Shown here: piece by piece, positions 8,462 to 17,503 of the stretch
Numbering within the stretch: position 1 is the stretch's first letter
Layout of the letters: each line of letters starts with the position of its first letter
Assembly (NCBI GenBank): GCA_036504335.1
Contig: DASXVJ010000001.1
Span: 186,001 to 250,000 of the forward strand
Length of the DNA stretch: 64,000 nucleotides
Direction of reading: 5' to 3'
Source of the DNA: Fen-183 sp036504335
Lineage (GTDB): Bacteria; Acidobacteriota; Thermoanaerobaculia; UBA5066
Position numbers and translations under genes: made by a program
Notes under the pieces: model-generated
Told to the model about the DNA's origin: nothing
Databases searched by the model: none
What the model saw: the letters and a program-made list of their open reading frames with translations, nothing else

Positions 8462-8521
8462 GGGTCCGGGATTATGAGGCCGCCCGCGCCCGGAGGGTCG
8501 GGCGGTGACGAACCTCACAGT

Positions 8522-11410
8522 CTAGAAGGTCGTCCCGACGTAGAAGGTCGTCTGCCAGTCCGACAGCGTGTTCTTGAAGTCCCATTTCTTGGCGAAGTCC
8601 ACGTTCCACGGCAGCCCGAGGAAGTAGACCGAGAAACCGCCTCCGAAGGACGCGAGTCCGCCCGGGACTCCCGGGTTGTTCAGCCCGTTGAGCTGGCCGT
8701 CCGTCATGAACACGAAGCTCTGGCCGTCGAACCAGCCGCCCCCGACGTCGAGGAAGATGCGCCCCCGGACGCCCTGGAACGCGAGGATGGGCGTCGCGAG
8801 AACGTCGATGAGAGGGAAACGGAACTCGCTGTTCACGTAGAAGATGTTGTTTCCGATCACGGTGTTGTAGTCGTAGCCGCGGAGGGTGTCGAGGCCGCCG
8901 AACGCGTACACGGTGGGCGCCGCCCCGTTCGAGTGCGCGGCGAAGGCTCGGAACGCGAAGAGGACGCGCCGCGAGAGCGGGACGTAGAGGCGCGCCTCCG
9001 CGATCGCGTCGAACGAGAGCGTCGTCTCGCCCGTCTGGAACGACGGCGTGTACTGGAGGTTCACGTCGAGCCGGTGCCCCGAGTGCGGCCCGAAGTACGA
9101 GTACCGTGTGGTGTCGTTCGAGAACCCGACGCCGCCCGTCGGAACGTTGTCCGACCGGGGCAGGTAGACGTACTGCTGGGTGCCGTTCGCGTTCGACTGG
9201 AGGATGGGGACGTCGAGCGAGCGGCTCACGAAGCCGATGTTTCCGTCGAAGCGCGTGTAGCGCGAGGTCGGGTAGGTGCCCACGAGAGTGACGCCCGTGT
9301 CCCGCGAGATCCGCTGGTCCCGCACGGTGGCGCCGGTGTCGTAGTCGTAGCCGTAGAAGTAGCTGCGGTTGTCGTAGATCTGCGCGCCCCACTGGAGGCG
9401 TCGCCTGAGGTTGAAGTAGCCGACCCGGAAGTTGGAGAACGTCGACACCGAGTCGAACTGGAAGAAGGCGCGCCGGTCGCCGAGGTAGTCGGAGAACGAC
9501 AGGAGGATCTGCGAGACGAACGTCTGGTCCGAGTTGACGCCGGCGATGAGGGACGCGTTGTCGAGGAAGAGCTTGAACTTCGGGCGCGAGATCTTCTCGG
9601 GGTCGACCGAGACCTCGACGGACGGGACGAACCCGGACGCCCCGTCGGGCTTCAGCGCTGCGGGCGCCGCGGCCTTTTCGTCGAGCTTGCGGAACGGCTT
9701 CTTCGCGTCCGCCATGTAGAGCTGGAACCGCCCGCCCTGGTAGCCGGAGAACACGACCTTCTCCTGCCCGTCCGGCCCCGTGAACGCGGCCGGCCCGAGC
9801 GCGGCGCCGATGACGTCCGTGTACTGGACGACGTCGCCCGTCGCGAGGTCCTGCCCGTAGATGTTGAAGATGCCGCCGCGGGACGAGGCGTAGTAGAGCC
9901 GCTTGCCGTCCGGCGAGAAGGCCGGGTCCTCGTCGCTGCCGTCGCCCCACGTGACCTGCTCCACCTTCGCCGGGTCCGAGAGCGGAAAGCGGACGACCTT
10001 CGAACGGGCGCCCACGATCTTCGAGTGATAGATGTATTTCCCGTCGGGGGAGAACACGGGCCCCTCGTCGTACGCGACGTCGTTCGTGAGGTTTTTCACC
10101 GCGCGCGTCTTGAGGTCGAGGAGGAAGATGTCCCGGCTGTTGCCCTCGATCGCCGAGAAGACGATCTCGTTGCCCGACGGGGACCACGACGGCGCCATCG
10201 GGACGTCCGGCGCCACCGCGATGCGCTCGAGGAGGCCGCCCCCGCGTGCCGAGAAAATGAGGAGCTTGCGGCCGCGCTCCTGCCGGCCGAAGACCGCTAT
10301 GCGGTCGCCGTCCGGCGCGAAGGACAGGTCGCGCCCGCTCTCGGGCCCCGTCGTGAGGTACTGCCCGACGATGTACTCGTATTTCGTCGTCGTCCCGGGG
10401 GAGAGATTCTTGTAGAGCTTGCGTTCCTTGACGGAGAGAAGGCCGATGTCGATGTCGTCCTTGTACGTCGTGAGCGTCGCGATGAAGTCGCCCGACGGCG
10501 AGGGCGCCGCGCCGATCTCGTAGGACTCGCGGCCGTACGGCCCGACGCGGAAGCGCTCGCCGTACTCGGACGCCTCGCCCTTGACGGCGAGGAGGGGCAG
10601 GTACTTGCGGCGCAGGTACCTCCGGAACTTCAGGTCGAAGTCGTCGGGCTGGATCTCGAACGTCCGGCGAAGCGCGACGGAGATGTCCCGCCCGAGAAAC
10701 GACCGGAACTCGAAGATGAAGTCGCGGACGCCGTCCTTGCCCCACTCGGCCTCGATGAAGTCGAAGACGGCGTGGCCGTAACGGTACGCGGGGTAGCCGT
10801 TGATCTGGACCTTCGTGATCGGCGGGATGAGGTCCGCGTTCACCGCGTCCCTGAGGTACATCCGGTCCTTGTCGTCCTCGTCGTTCCCGAAGTACGAGGC
10901 CATGCCCTCCATGAACCACGTCGGCGGGTTCGAGGTGAGGGCGCGCGAGAGGCGGCCGCCGAAGAGAATCTCGTACTGGAAGACGTGCGTGAGCTCGTGC
11001 TGGATGAGCGCCTGGAGCTTTTCGTCCGGCAGGTCGATCGGGAGGACCATCCGGTTGCGCGCGGGCTCCGCGAACGCGCCGACGCCCTCGGGGATGAAGT
11101 TCAGCTCGATGTTGTTCTGCTCGAACTCCGCGTGCGTCGCGTAGTAGATGATCGGAACGCGCTTCGGGATCTGGTAGTTCAGCCGGCGCGAGAGCTCGTC
11201 GTACGCGGACTCGGCCATCGAGACGACCTTCTGGAGCGTCGCCTTCTCGCGCGAGTAGTGGTAGACGTCGAAGTGCGTCGACTGGTAGATCGACCAGTCG
11301 AACGTGTCGTAGACGATCTTGTTCTGGCCGGCGGCGTGGACGCGCGGAGCGGCGGCCGTCGCGACGCCGACGAGGAGCACGAGGGCGAGGACCTTCCTAG
11401 TCGAAGACAT
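8522..11410 (-). CDS. Exported gluzincin-like peptidase / PD40 propeller / BamA-like outer-membrane barrel protein
   Basis: 962 residues in three parts. A signal peptide (cleavage near HAAG, residues 25-28) is followed by a metallopeptidase-like domain with HELTH at 138-142 and a downstream Glu168 in WFMEGMASYF, the layout of zinc gluzincins. Residues about 285-590 hold WD40-like PD40/TolB repeats (FSPDGKYIYH, FSPDGKRLYYAS, WSPSGNEIVFSA). Residues about 610-962 are rich in alternating aromatic strands with GGLDTLRGYDYN and a terminal FYVGTTF, typical of Omp85/surface-antigen barrels. It overlaps the upstream lipoprotein gene by 14 bases. Whether it acts as a peptidase, a secretion pore or both is not known. 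Confidence 0.8.
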   Translation of the reverse strand: MSSTRKVLALVLLVGVATAAAPRVHAAGQNKIVYDTFDWSIYQSTHFDVYHYSREKATLQKVVSMAESAYDELSRRLNYQIPKRVPIIYYATHAEFEQNNIELNFIPEGVGAFAEPARNRMVLPIDLPDEKLQALIQHELTHVFQYEILFGGRLSRALTSNPPTWFMEGMASYFGNDEDDKDRMYLRDAVNADLIPPITKVQINGYPAYRYGHAVFDFIEAEWGKDGVRDFIFEFRSFLGRDISVALRRTFEIQPDDFDLKFRRYLRRKYLPLLAVKGEASEYGERFRVGPYGRESYEIGAAPSPSGDFIATLTTYKDDIDIGLLSVKERKLYKNLSPGTTTKYEYIVGQYLTTGPESGRDLSFAPDGDRIAVFGRQERGRKLLIFSARGGGLLERIAVAPDVPMAPSWSPSGNEIVFSAIEGNSRDIFLLDLKTRAVKNLTNDVAYDEGPVFSPDGKYIYHSKIVGARSKVVRFPLSDPAKVEQVTWGDGSDEDPAFSPDGKRLYYASSRGGIFNIYGQDLATGDVVQYTDVIGAALGPAAFTGPDGQEKVVFSGYQGGRFQLYMADAKKPFRKLDEKAAAPAALKPDGASGFVPSVEVSVDPEKISRPKFKLFLDNASLIAGVNSDQTFVSQILLSFSDYLGDRRAFFQFDSVSTFSNFRVGYFNLRRRLQWGAQIYDNRSYFYGYDYDTGATVRDQRISRDTGVTLVGTYPTSRYTRFDGNIGFVSRSLDVPILQSNANGTQQYVYLPRSDNVPTGGVGFSNDTTRYSYFGPHSGHRLDVNLQYTPSFQTGETTLSFDAIAEARLYVPLSRRVLFAFRAFAAHSNGAAPTVYAFGGLDTLRGYDYNTVIGNNIFYVNSEFRFPLIDVLATPILAFQGVRGRIFLDVGGGWFDGQSFVFMTDGQLNGLNNPGVPGGLASFGGGFSVYFLGLPWNVDFAKKWDFKNTLSDWQTTFYVGTTF

Positions 11411-12092
11411 ACCGGTTGGCCTCCCGCTCGCGGACGACGAAGAGCCCGAGGAGCTGGTTCTCCAGGGAGAAGAGGTTCTCGAAGAGGCCGGCGAGCTCGT
11501 TCACGGAGCGCTGGTTCTTCTCCTTCGTGTCGCGGAAGTTCTCCTGGAAGAGGCGCGCGCCGGTTCGCCCGTCCATCGCGAGGACGGTGACGTCGAAGGA
11601 GAAGCCCGTCGAATCGATGTTGACCTGCCGGATGTACTTCCGGCCGTCGATCGGGCTGATGTACTCCTCGGCGCGGTACCCGGACTTGTTCTCGACGCGG
11701 AAGTCGACGACGCCGGACAGGATGATGTCGGCGCCGGTGCGCGCCCCGAGACCCTTCCAGAAGTCTCCGGCCTCCGTGAGCTCCTTGAGGTGCGTCGTCG
11801 GGAGGCGGACGTCGGCGGGCATCGTGACGACCGTCATCTTCGTGCGCTTGCCGAGCTGCTTGCCGAGATAGCGGCGGAACTCGGCGTCGAGGTCGAGGTC
11901 CTTGTACTTCGGCGCGTCCTTCTTGTCGGAGAGGCGCGACGCGACGATGAAGGGCGCGAGCGTGATGCGCTCGCGGCCCGTCACGGCGAGCTTCGGGCGG
12001 AGGGGGAGCTTGAGCTTGACCTCGTTCGAGCTCCCGCAGGCCCCGAGAAGGAGCGCCGCGGCGAGGGCGGCCGATGGGGCGCGGCGGGTCAC
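11397..12092 (-). CDS. Lipoprotein of unknown function
   Basis: A 231-residue protein with a lipobox (LLGAC, Cys19) after a short hydrophobic signal. The mature part resembles small exported proteins that combine a CsgG/FlgO-like alpha-beta fold: LAPFIVASRL, LGARTGADIILSGVVDF and VTVLAMDGRTGARLFQENF. The family is not certain. The GTG start overlaps the preceding TPR gene as GTGA, and its end overlaps the barrel-protein gene by 14 bases, so the three are co-translated and probably act together at the outer membrane. Confidence 0.7.
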   Translation of the reverse strand: MTRRAPSAALAAALLLGACGSSNEVKLKLPLRPKLAVTGRERITLAPFIVASRLSDKKDAPKYKDLDLDAEFRRYLGKQLGKRTKMTVVTMPADVRLPTTHLKELTEAGDFWKGLGARTGADIILSGVVDFRVENKSGYRAEEYISPIDGRKYIRQVNIDSTGFSFDVTVLAMDGRTGARLFQENFRDTKEKNQRSVNELAGLFENLFSLENQLLGLFVVREREANRYVFD

Positions 12093-12631
12093 AGACCTCC
12101 TCCGGGCGGCTGGGCGGGGGGCAGCGAAGGCGGAGGCGAGGGGGCCGGGAGCAGCGGGGGCGCGGGGGTCGGCGACGGGACCGCGGCCGGGGCCGGACCC
12201 GGGGCCGGCGCGAGCGCCGGCGCCTCGGGCGCGGACGAGGACGGCCCCGGCAGCGACGAGGAGCGCTGCACGGACGTGTAGTACTCGGCGAACCGCGCGT
12301 AGTTGCGCTTGATCTTCGCGTCCTGCGGCGCGAGCTCGAGGGCGCGCTTGTAGGCGGCGAGCGCGCGCGCCGTGTCGCCCGTCGACTCGTACGCGACCGC
12401 GAGGTTGTTCTGGACCTGGGCGTCACCGGGCTTCTGGGCCGCCGCCTTCTCGTAACGGAAGAGCGCCTCGCGCCAGAAGCCCCTCTTCGCCATCTCGGTC
12501 CCGTAGGCGTTCTCGGCCTTCCACGTGTCGTCCGTCTTGCCGGAGGAGCACGCCCCAAGCACCGCGGCGAGAGCCGCGGCGGCGGCGACGGCGACGGCTC
12601 GGCGAAGACTCGTCACGGTGCGGTCGGGCAT
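12089..12631 (-). CDS. TPR-repeat lipoprotein with proline-rich tail
   Basis: 180 residues with a lipobox (LGAC) near residue 28. Two to three TPR units follow (WREALFRYEKAAAQKPGDAQVQNNLAVAY, ARALAAYKRALELAPQDAKIKRNYA), then a tail of about 60 residues that is mostly Pro, Ala and Ser. The ATG at 12631 lies inside a perfect TATAAT on the minus strand (12635-12630). If that is the -10 box, the true start is the GTG at 12616, which still gives a good lipoprotein signal. It is the first gene of the TPR-lipoprotein-barrel operon. Confidence 0.75.
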   Translation of the reverse strand: MPDRTVTSLRRAVAVAAAAALAAVLGACSSGKTDDTWKAENAYGTEMAKRGFWREALFRYEKAAAQKPGDAQVQNNLAVAYESTGDTARALAAYKRALELAPQDAKIKRNYARFAEYYTSVQRSSSLPGPSSSAPEAPALAPAPGPAPAAVPSPTPAPPLLPAPSPPPSLPPAQPPGGGL

Positions 12632-12790
12632 TATAGACAGCGACTCCTCCGCAAATTCTCGCAAGAGAGGTGCCGCGTCCCGAACTCCTCGAACGATCTC
12701 CGGACAGGACTCGCGTGGTCGCGCCTGGCCCGCGGACGGCGGGCGCGCGCCCTTTCGAGGCTCCTCGGGGCGGTCGAGACGCCGTCTCAT

Positions 12791-13801
12791 GTGCTCGCAT
12801 TGTCCCCCGCGGAGGCCGCCGGGATCGCGCGGGAGGCCGAGGAGGTCGTGGCCCCGCTGCTCGCGCCGGACCTCGCGTCGACGGACGCCGACCTGCGTCG
12901 GCTGGAGGCGTGTGGCGCGCGCCTGCTCTTCTTCATGGATCGGGAGTACCCGGAACTTGTGCGCGAGATCACGGATCCGCCGCCGCTCCTCTTTGCGCGC
13001 GGCGCGCCGCTTCCCCCGGCCCCCGCGATCGCGCTCGTCGGGGCGCGCCGCGCCTCGCGCCTCGCGCTGGACGTCGCGGCCGTCCTCGCGCGGGGTCTCG
13101 CGGAGGCGGGAGTCAGCGTCGTCTCGGGGTTCGCGCGCGGCGTGGACGCGGCGGCGCACCGCGCGGCGCTCGAGGCCGGCGGGACGACCGTGGCGGTGTT
13201 CGGCTGCGGCGTCGACGTCTGCTATCCCGCCGAACAGCGCGGGCTCCTCGAGACGCTTCTCGCGTCCGGGACGGCGCTCTCGGAATTCCCGATGGGCGAC
13301 GAGCCCGAGCCGTGGCATTTTCCCGTGCGCAACCGGCTCATCGCGGGCCTCGCGCGCATCGTCTGCGTCGTCGAGGCCGCGGAGAAGAGCGGGTCGCTCA
13401 TCACGGCGCGCTGTGCCACGGGGTACGGGAGGGACGTCGGCGCGGTGCCGGGCTCGGTCCTCGCGCCGGGAGCCGCGGGCTCGAACGCGCTCCTGAAGGA
13501 CGGGGCGATTCTCGTTCGAGCCGCCGCCGACCTTCTCGCCGAGCTGCCCGAGGAGGACCGCCGCCGGCTGAACGTCGCGGTGGCGGCCCGGACCGCGGCG
13601 TCGCTCCCCGACCTCCCGCCGGACGCGGCGGCCCTGCTCGGGGCGCTCGACCCCGACGAGCCGCGCGACGCCGACGCCCTGATTCCGGCGGCGGGGCTCG
13701 ACGCGGCGCGCTTCTCGGCGGCCCTCCTGCACCTCGAGATCGAGGGCCTCGCGGCCGCTCTGCCGGGCGCGCTCTTCGTCCGCGCGCGCCCCCGGAGTTG
13801 A
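12791..13801 (+). CDS. dprA: DNA-processing protein DprA/Smf
   Basis: DprA loads RecA on incoming single-stranded DNA during transformation. The Rossmann-like core is clear: LVGARRAS, VVSGFARGVDAAAHRAAL, VAVFGCGVDVCYP, PVRNRLIAGL, EKSGSLITA and VGAVPGS. A C-terminal winged helix follows (about the last 60 residues). GTG 12791 is the first standard start inside the homologous region, but similarity to the DprA N-terminal helical domain (LRTGLAWSRLARGRRARALSRL) runs upstream to about 12690 in an open frame without any ATG, GTG or TTG. Either a CTG (12725) or another unusual start is used, or the base sequence there has an error. topA starts 27 bases downstream. Confidence 0.9.
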   Translation: MLALSPAEAAGIAREAEEVVAPLLAPDLASTDADLRRLEACGARLLFFMDREYPELVREITDPPPLLFARGAPLPPAPAIALVGARRASRLALDVAAVLARGLAEAGVSVVSGFARGVDAAAHRAALEAGGTTVAVFGCGVDVCYPAEQRGLLETLLASGTALSEFPMGDEPEPWHFPVRNRLIAGLARIVCVVEAAEKSGSLITARCATGYGRDVGAVPGSVLAPGAAGSNALLKDGAILVRAAADLLAELPEEDRRRLNVAVAARTAASLPDLPPDAAALLGALDPDEPRDADALIPAAGLDAARFSAALLHLEIEGLAAALPGALFVRARPRS

Positions 13802-13828
13802 CAGGCGTGGCATCGTGACGGGTCCTGT

Positions 13829-16558
13829 ATGGCCAAGTCACTCGTGATCGTCGAGTCCCCCGCGAAGGCCGCGACCCTCGGGAAGTTCCTCGGGAAGGAC
13901 TTCACCGTCATGGCCTGCTACGGCCACGTGCGCGACCTGCCGCGGAAGGGCATCGCGGTGGACCGCGAGCACGGCTACACGCCCACCTACGAGATCCTCC
14001 CCGGAAAAGAGCGCACGGTCGCGGACCTCCGGCGGGCCGCGAAGGGCGCCGATACGATCTATCTCGCGGCCGACCCCGACCGCGAGGGCGAGGCGATCTG
14101 CTGGCATCTCCAGGAGATCCTCAAGGCCGGCTCCCCGAAGGCGAAGTTTCACCGCGCCGAGTTCCACGAGATCACGAAGTCCGCGGTCACGCGCGCGGTG
14201 CAGAACCCCGGCGTGATCGACCAGAACCGCGTGAACGCGCAGCAGGCGCGCCGGATCATCGACCGGCTCGTCGGCTACGAGGTGTCGGACCTCCTGTGGT
14301 CGAAGGTCTGGCGCGGCCTCTCGGCGGGGCGCGTCCAGACCGTCACGCTGCGGATCATCGTGGAGCGCGAGAGCGAGCGCGACCGCTTCGTCGCCGTGCC
14401 GTACTTCTCCGTCCCCGTCACGCTGAAGAAAGGCGACGCGGCCTTCCCGGCGCGCGTGGTCGCGTGGAACGGCGAGAAGCTGCGCTTCGACGGGACGGAC
14501 CCGCGCCTCGCGACCGCCGGGCAGGCCGAAGCGGCCCGCGCCCACGTCGCGGCGGCGGCGCCGGTCGCCGTGAGCGTGGACGCGAAGGAGCGCCGCTCCA
14601 GCCCGCCGCCGCCGTTCACGACGTCCAAGCTCCAGCAGGGCGCCGCGCGCTCCCTCGGGTTCAGCGTCCGCCGGACCATGCAGGTCGCGCAGCGGCTCTA
14701 CGAGGGCAAGACGATCGGCGAGAAGGGCTCGATCGGCCTCATCACGTACATGCGCACGGACTCGACGCGCACCGCCGAGGAAGCGCTCGCCGCGGTCCGC
14801 GACTTCATCGGGAAGACGTACGGGTCGGGCGCGCTCCCGGAGGAGGCCCGCCGCTTCCGGCAGAAGAAGGACGCGCAGGACGCGCACGAGGCGATCCGCC
14901 CGACGTCGATGGACCTGTCGCCCGAGGCCGTCGCGCGGTACGTCTCGCCCGAGGAACTCAAGCTCTACCGGCTGATCTGGAACCGCTTCGTCGCGTCGCA
15001 GATGAGCGTGTCGCTCTCGGAGATCACGACCGTCGAGTTCGAGGCGCGCCGCGCCGGCTCGCCGGACCTCGCGATCCTCCGCGCGACGGGCTCCGTCCTC
15101 AAGGACGCCGGCTGGCTCCGCGTCTACGAGAAGGAAGCCGACACGGGGGAGGACGAGACGCCCGCCGAGGGCGAGGAGGGCGACGCCGCGAAGGTGCGCC
15201 TCCCTGCGCTCGCGGAAGGCGACGCCGTCGCCGTCGCCGAAGCGGCGGCCGAAGGCCACGAGACGCAGCCGCCGCCGCGCTTCAACGAGGCGTCGCTCGT
15301 GAAGTTCCTCGAGGAGAACGGCATCGGCCGCCCGTCCACGTACGCCGAGATCCTGCGCAAGATCGAGGACCGCGAGTACGTGCGCAAGAAGGACCGGCGC
15401 TTCACGCCGACGCCGCTCGGCCAGGTCATCGTGGACCTCATGCGCGAGGGCTTCGACGACTTCTTCCAGACGGAGTACACGGCGCGGATGGAGGAGGAGC
15501 TCGACGAGGTCGAGGAAGGGAAGCTCGACTGGCGCAAGGCCCTCGCGGAGTTCGACGGCAAGTTCGTCAAGGACCGCGAGAAGGCGAAGAAGAAGATGGT
15601 CTCGCTCAAGGCGGGCCTGCCCCTCAAGGACGTGAGGACCCACTTCACGGACTTCAAGCTCACGAACGACCCGGGCGACACGTGCCCGAAGAGCGGCCAC
15701 GCGCTGAAGCTCCGGATGGGGAAGGCGGGCCTCTTCATCGCGTGCTCGGGCTACCCGGACTGCGACTTCACGCAGGACATTCCCGAGGTCGAGGAAGACC
15801 CGATCGACGCGACGGAGCTCGAGGGCCAGACGTGCGAGGAGTGCGGCAGCGCAATGAAGCTCCGCACCGGCCGCAGCGGCTCGGCGTTTCTCGGCTGCAC
15901 GGCCTACCCCGTGTGCCGCAACACGGTGCCCGTGAAGGTCGCGGGCGGCAAGGCCGAGGCGAAGCCCGACGTCCCGACGGGCGAAAAGTGCCCGAACTGC
16001 GGCTCCGCCCTCGTGACGCGCCACGGCCGCTTCGGCGACTACGTCTCCTGCTCGAACTACCCGGCCTGCCGTTTCAAGCCGCCCAAGCCCGTCACGCTCA
16101 CGGGCGTCAAGTGCCCGGTGTGCGGGACGGGCGACATCCTCGTGAGGCGCGGGCGCTTCGGCCCGTTCTACGGCTGCTCGAACTACCCGTCGTGCGAGAA
16201 GAACTTCAAGGCGCGGCCCGTGCCGAAGGCGTGCCCGAACTGCAAGGCGCCGTACCTCCTCGTGCGCGACCGCAAGGCCGGCGCGTTCTACGTCTGCGAG
16301 ACGGAGGGCTGCGGCCTCGACGTCCCCGCGAGCGACCTCGACGCGTTCGAGCCGACGACGCGCATTCCCGAAGGCGCGCTCGAGGCCGCGATCGCCGAGG
16401 CGCGCGTCCCGGCGCCGGCCAAGGGCGCGAAGAAACGGGCACCGCGGCCGAAGGCGACTGCGCCGGCCGAAGAGGCCGCGCCGAAAGCCCCGAGAGCTTC
16501 GAAGTCGCCGAAGCCGAAGTCGCCGAAACCGAAGGCGCCGCGCGCGAGAAAGCGCTGA
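13829..16558 (+). CDS. topA: DNA topoisomerase I with five C-terminal zinc-ribbon repeats
   Basis: Type IA topoisomerase of 909 residues that relaxes negative supercoils. It opens with the Toprim motif VIVESPAKAATLGKFLG, has DPDREGEAI, and carries the active-site Tyr307 in GLITYMRTDSTR. The last third holds five Cys4-type ribbon units starting CPKSGH, CEECGS, CPNCGS, CPVCGT and CPNCKA. The first unit has an atypical CPxSGH opening, and the fifth has a CETEGC second half. A Lys/Pro-rich tail built on SPKPK repeats closes the protein. It follows dprA in the same direction, as in Bacillus. Confidence 0.97.
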   Translation: MAKSLVIVESPAKAATLGKFLGKDFTVMACYGHVRDLPRKGIAVDREHGYTPTYEILPGKERTVADLRRAAKGADTIYLAADPDREGEAICWHLQEILKAGSPKAKFHRAEFHEITKSAVTRAVQNPGVIDQNRVNAQQARRIIDRLVGYEVSDLLWSKVWRGLSAGRVQTVTLRIIVERESERDRFVAVPYFSVPVTLKKGDAAFPARVVAWNGEKLRFDGTDPRLATAGQAEAARAHVAAAAPVAVSVDAKERRSSPPPPFTTSKLQQGAARSLGFSVRRTMQVAQRLYEGKTIGEKGSIGLITYMRTDSTRTAEEALAAVRDFIGKTYGSGALPEEARRFRQKKDAQDAHEAIRPTSMDLSPEAVARYVSPEELKLYRLIWNRFVASQMSVSLSEITTVEFEARRAGSPDLAILRATGSVLKDAGWLRVYEKEADTGEDETPAEGEEGDAAKVRLPALAEGDAVAVAEAAAEGHETQPPPRFNEASLVKFLEENGIGRPSTYAEILRKIEDREYVRKKDRRFTPTPLGQVIVDLMREGFDDFFQTEYTARMEEELDEVEEGKLDWRKALAEFDGKFVKDREKAKKKMVSLKAGLPLKDVRTHFTDFKLTNDPGDTCPKSGHALKLRMGKAGLFIACSGYPDCDFTQDIPEVEEDPIDATELEGQTCEECGSAMKLRTGRSGSAFLGCTAYPVCRNTVPVKVAGGKAEAKPDVPTGEKCPNCGSALVTRHGRFGDYVSCSNYPACRFKPPKPVTLTGVKCPVCGTGDILVRRGRFGPFYGCSNYPSCEKNFKARPVPKACPNCKAPYLLVRDRKAGAFYVCETEGCGLDVPASDLDAFEPTTRIPEGALEAAIAEARVPAPAKGAKKRAPRPKATAPAEEAAPKAPRASKSPKPKSPKPKAPRARKR

Positions 16559-16573
16559 CGCGCCAGGTCCGCC

Positions 16574-17503
16574 CTAGACGTCGATCTCCCCGCGCATCAT
16601 CAGGACCGCGCCGCCCTCGACCCGTACGCCGGCTGGCCGGCCGCCGTCGACGAGGACCGTGACGTCCAGCTCGGACGGGCGGCCCATCTCGACGCCCTGG
16701 TCGATGAGAAAGCGGCCGCTGCCGCCCGCGACGCCGCCCGGCACCGCGCCGTGGAGCGCGAGGTAGACGCCGACGGGCCCGGCCGCCGAGCCCGTCGCGG
16801 GATCCTCGGGCACGCCCGCGCCGGGCGCGAACATGCGGGCCCTCAGGCGCGCACCGCCGGGCGTCTCGTCGAACGCGAAGAAGAACAGACCGAGAACGCC
16901 CAGCTCCCTCTCGACGTGATTCAGCATCCGCGTGTCGGCGAGCGCCGAGGACACCGCTTCGACGGACGCGAGCGGCACCATGAGAAACGTGTTCCCCGTT
17001 CCGACGGCCTGCGGAGGAAGCGCGGGGTGCAGCGCGTCGAACGGGACTCCGAGAGCGGCCGCGATCTGGCCCTTCACGTCGTCGCCCGTCACGGGCGCCT
17101 TCCACTCGGGCTTTCCCTGCTCCATCCGCACGCGCGAAACGCGCCCGTTTCTCTTCAGAAGCTCGAGCCGGAGCGGCCCGAAACCGACTTCGATCGTCAG
17201 GGGCGTGACGCCGTCGGGCGCGCCGGCCGCGACCTTCCCGAGCGCCGCCATCACCACGGCCGTCCCGACGGTCGGGTGGCCCGCGTACGGGATCTCCTTC
17301 ACGGGAACGAACGTCCGCTGCCAGTAGGCGTGCGCGGAGTCCTTCGCCGGAAGGACGAACGTCGACTCGGAGTAGTTGATCTCCCGGGCGATGGACTGCA
17401 TGTGCGCCGGCGAGAGCCCGCGTGCGTCCGGCACGACGAGGAGCGGGTTGCCCGTGAAGGGACGATCGGTGAAGACGTCGCAGGTGACGAAGGAGACCTT
17501 CAT
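16574..17503 (-). CDS. PhzF family isomerase/epimerase
   Basis: A 309-residue member of the PhzF family, which shares the diaminopimelate-epimerase fold. It has FTGNPLLVV, the catalytic Glu46 in INYSESTFV, PYAGHPTVGTAVV, and the phosphate/ligand loop PEDPATGSAAGP. Substrates of most PhzF homologues are unknown, and phenazine synthesis is not indicated by the neighbours. The ATG overlaps the stop of the methyltransferase gene (ATGA), so the two are translationally coupled. It converges on topA with a 15-base gap. Confidence 0.9.
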   Translation of the reverse strand: MKVSFVTCDVFTDRPFTGNPLLVVPDARGLSPAHMQSIAREINYSESTFVLPAKDSAHAYWQRTFVPVKEIPYAGHPTVGTAVVMAALGKVAAGAPDGVTPLTIEVGFGPLRLELLKRNGRVSRVRMEQGKPEWKAPVTGDDVKGQIAAALGVPFDALHPALPPQAVGTGNTFLMVPLASVEAVSSALADTRMLNHVERELGVLGLFFFAFDETPGGARLRARMFAPGAGVPEDPATGSAAGPVGVYLALHGAVPGGVAGGSGRFLIDQGVEMGRPSELDVTVLVDGGRPAGVRVEGGAVLMMRGEIDV

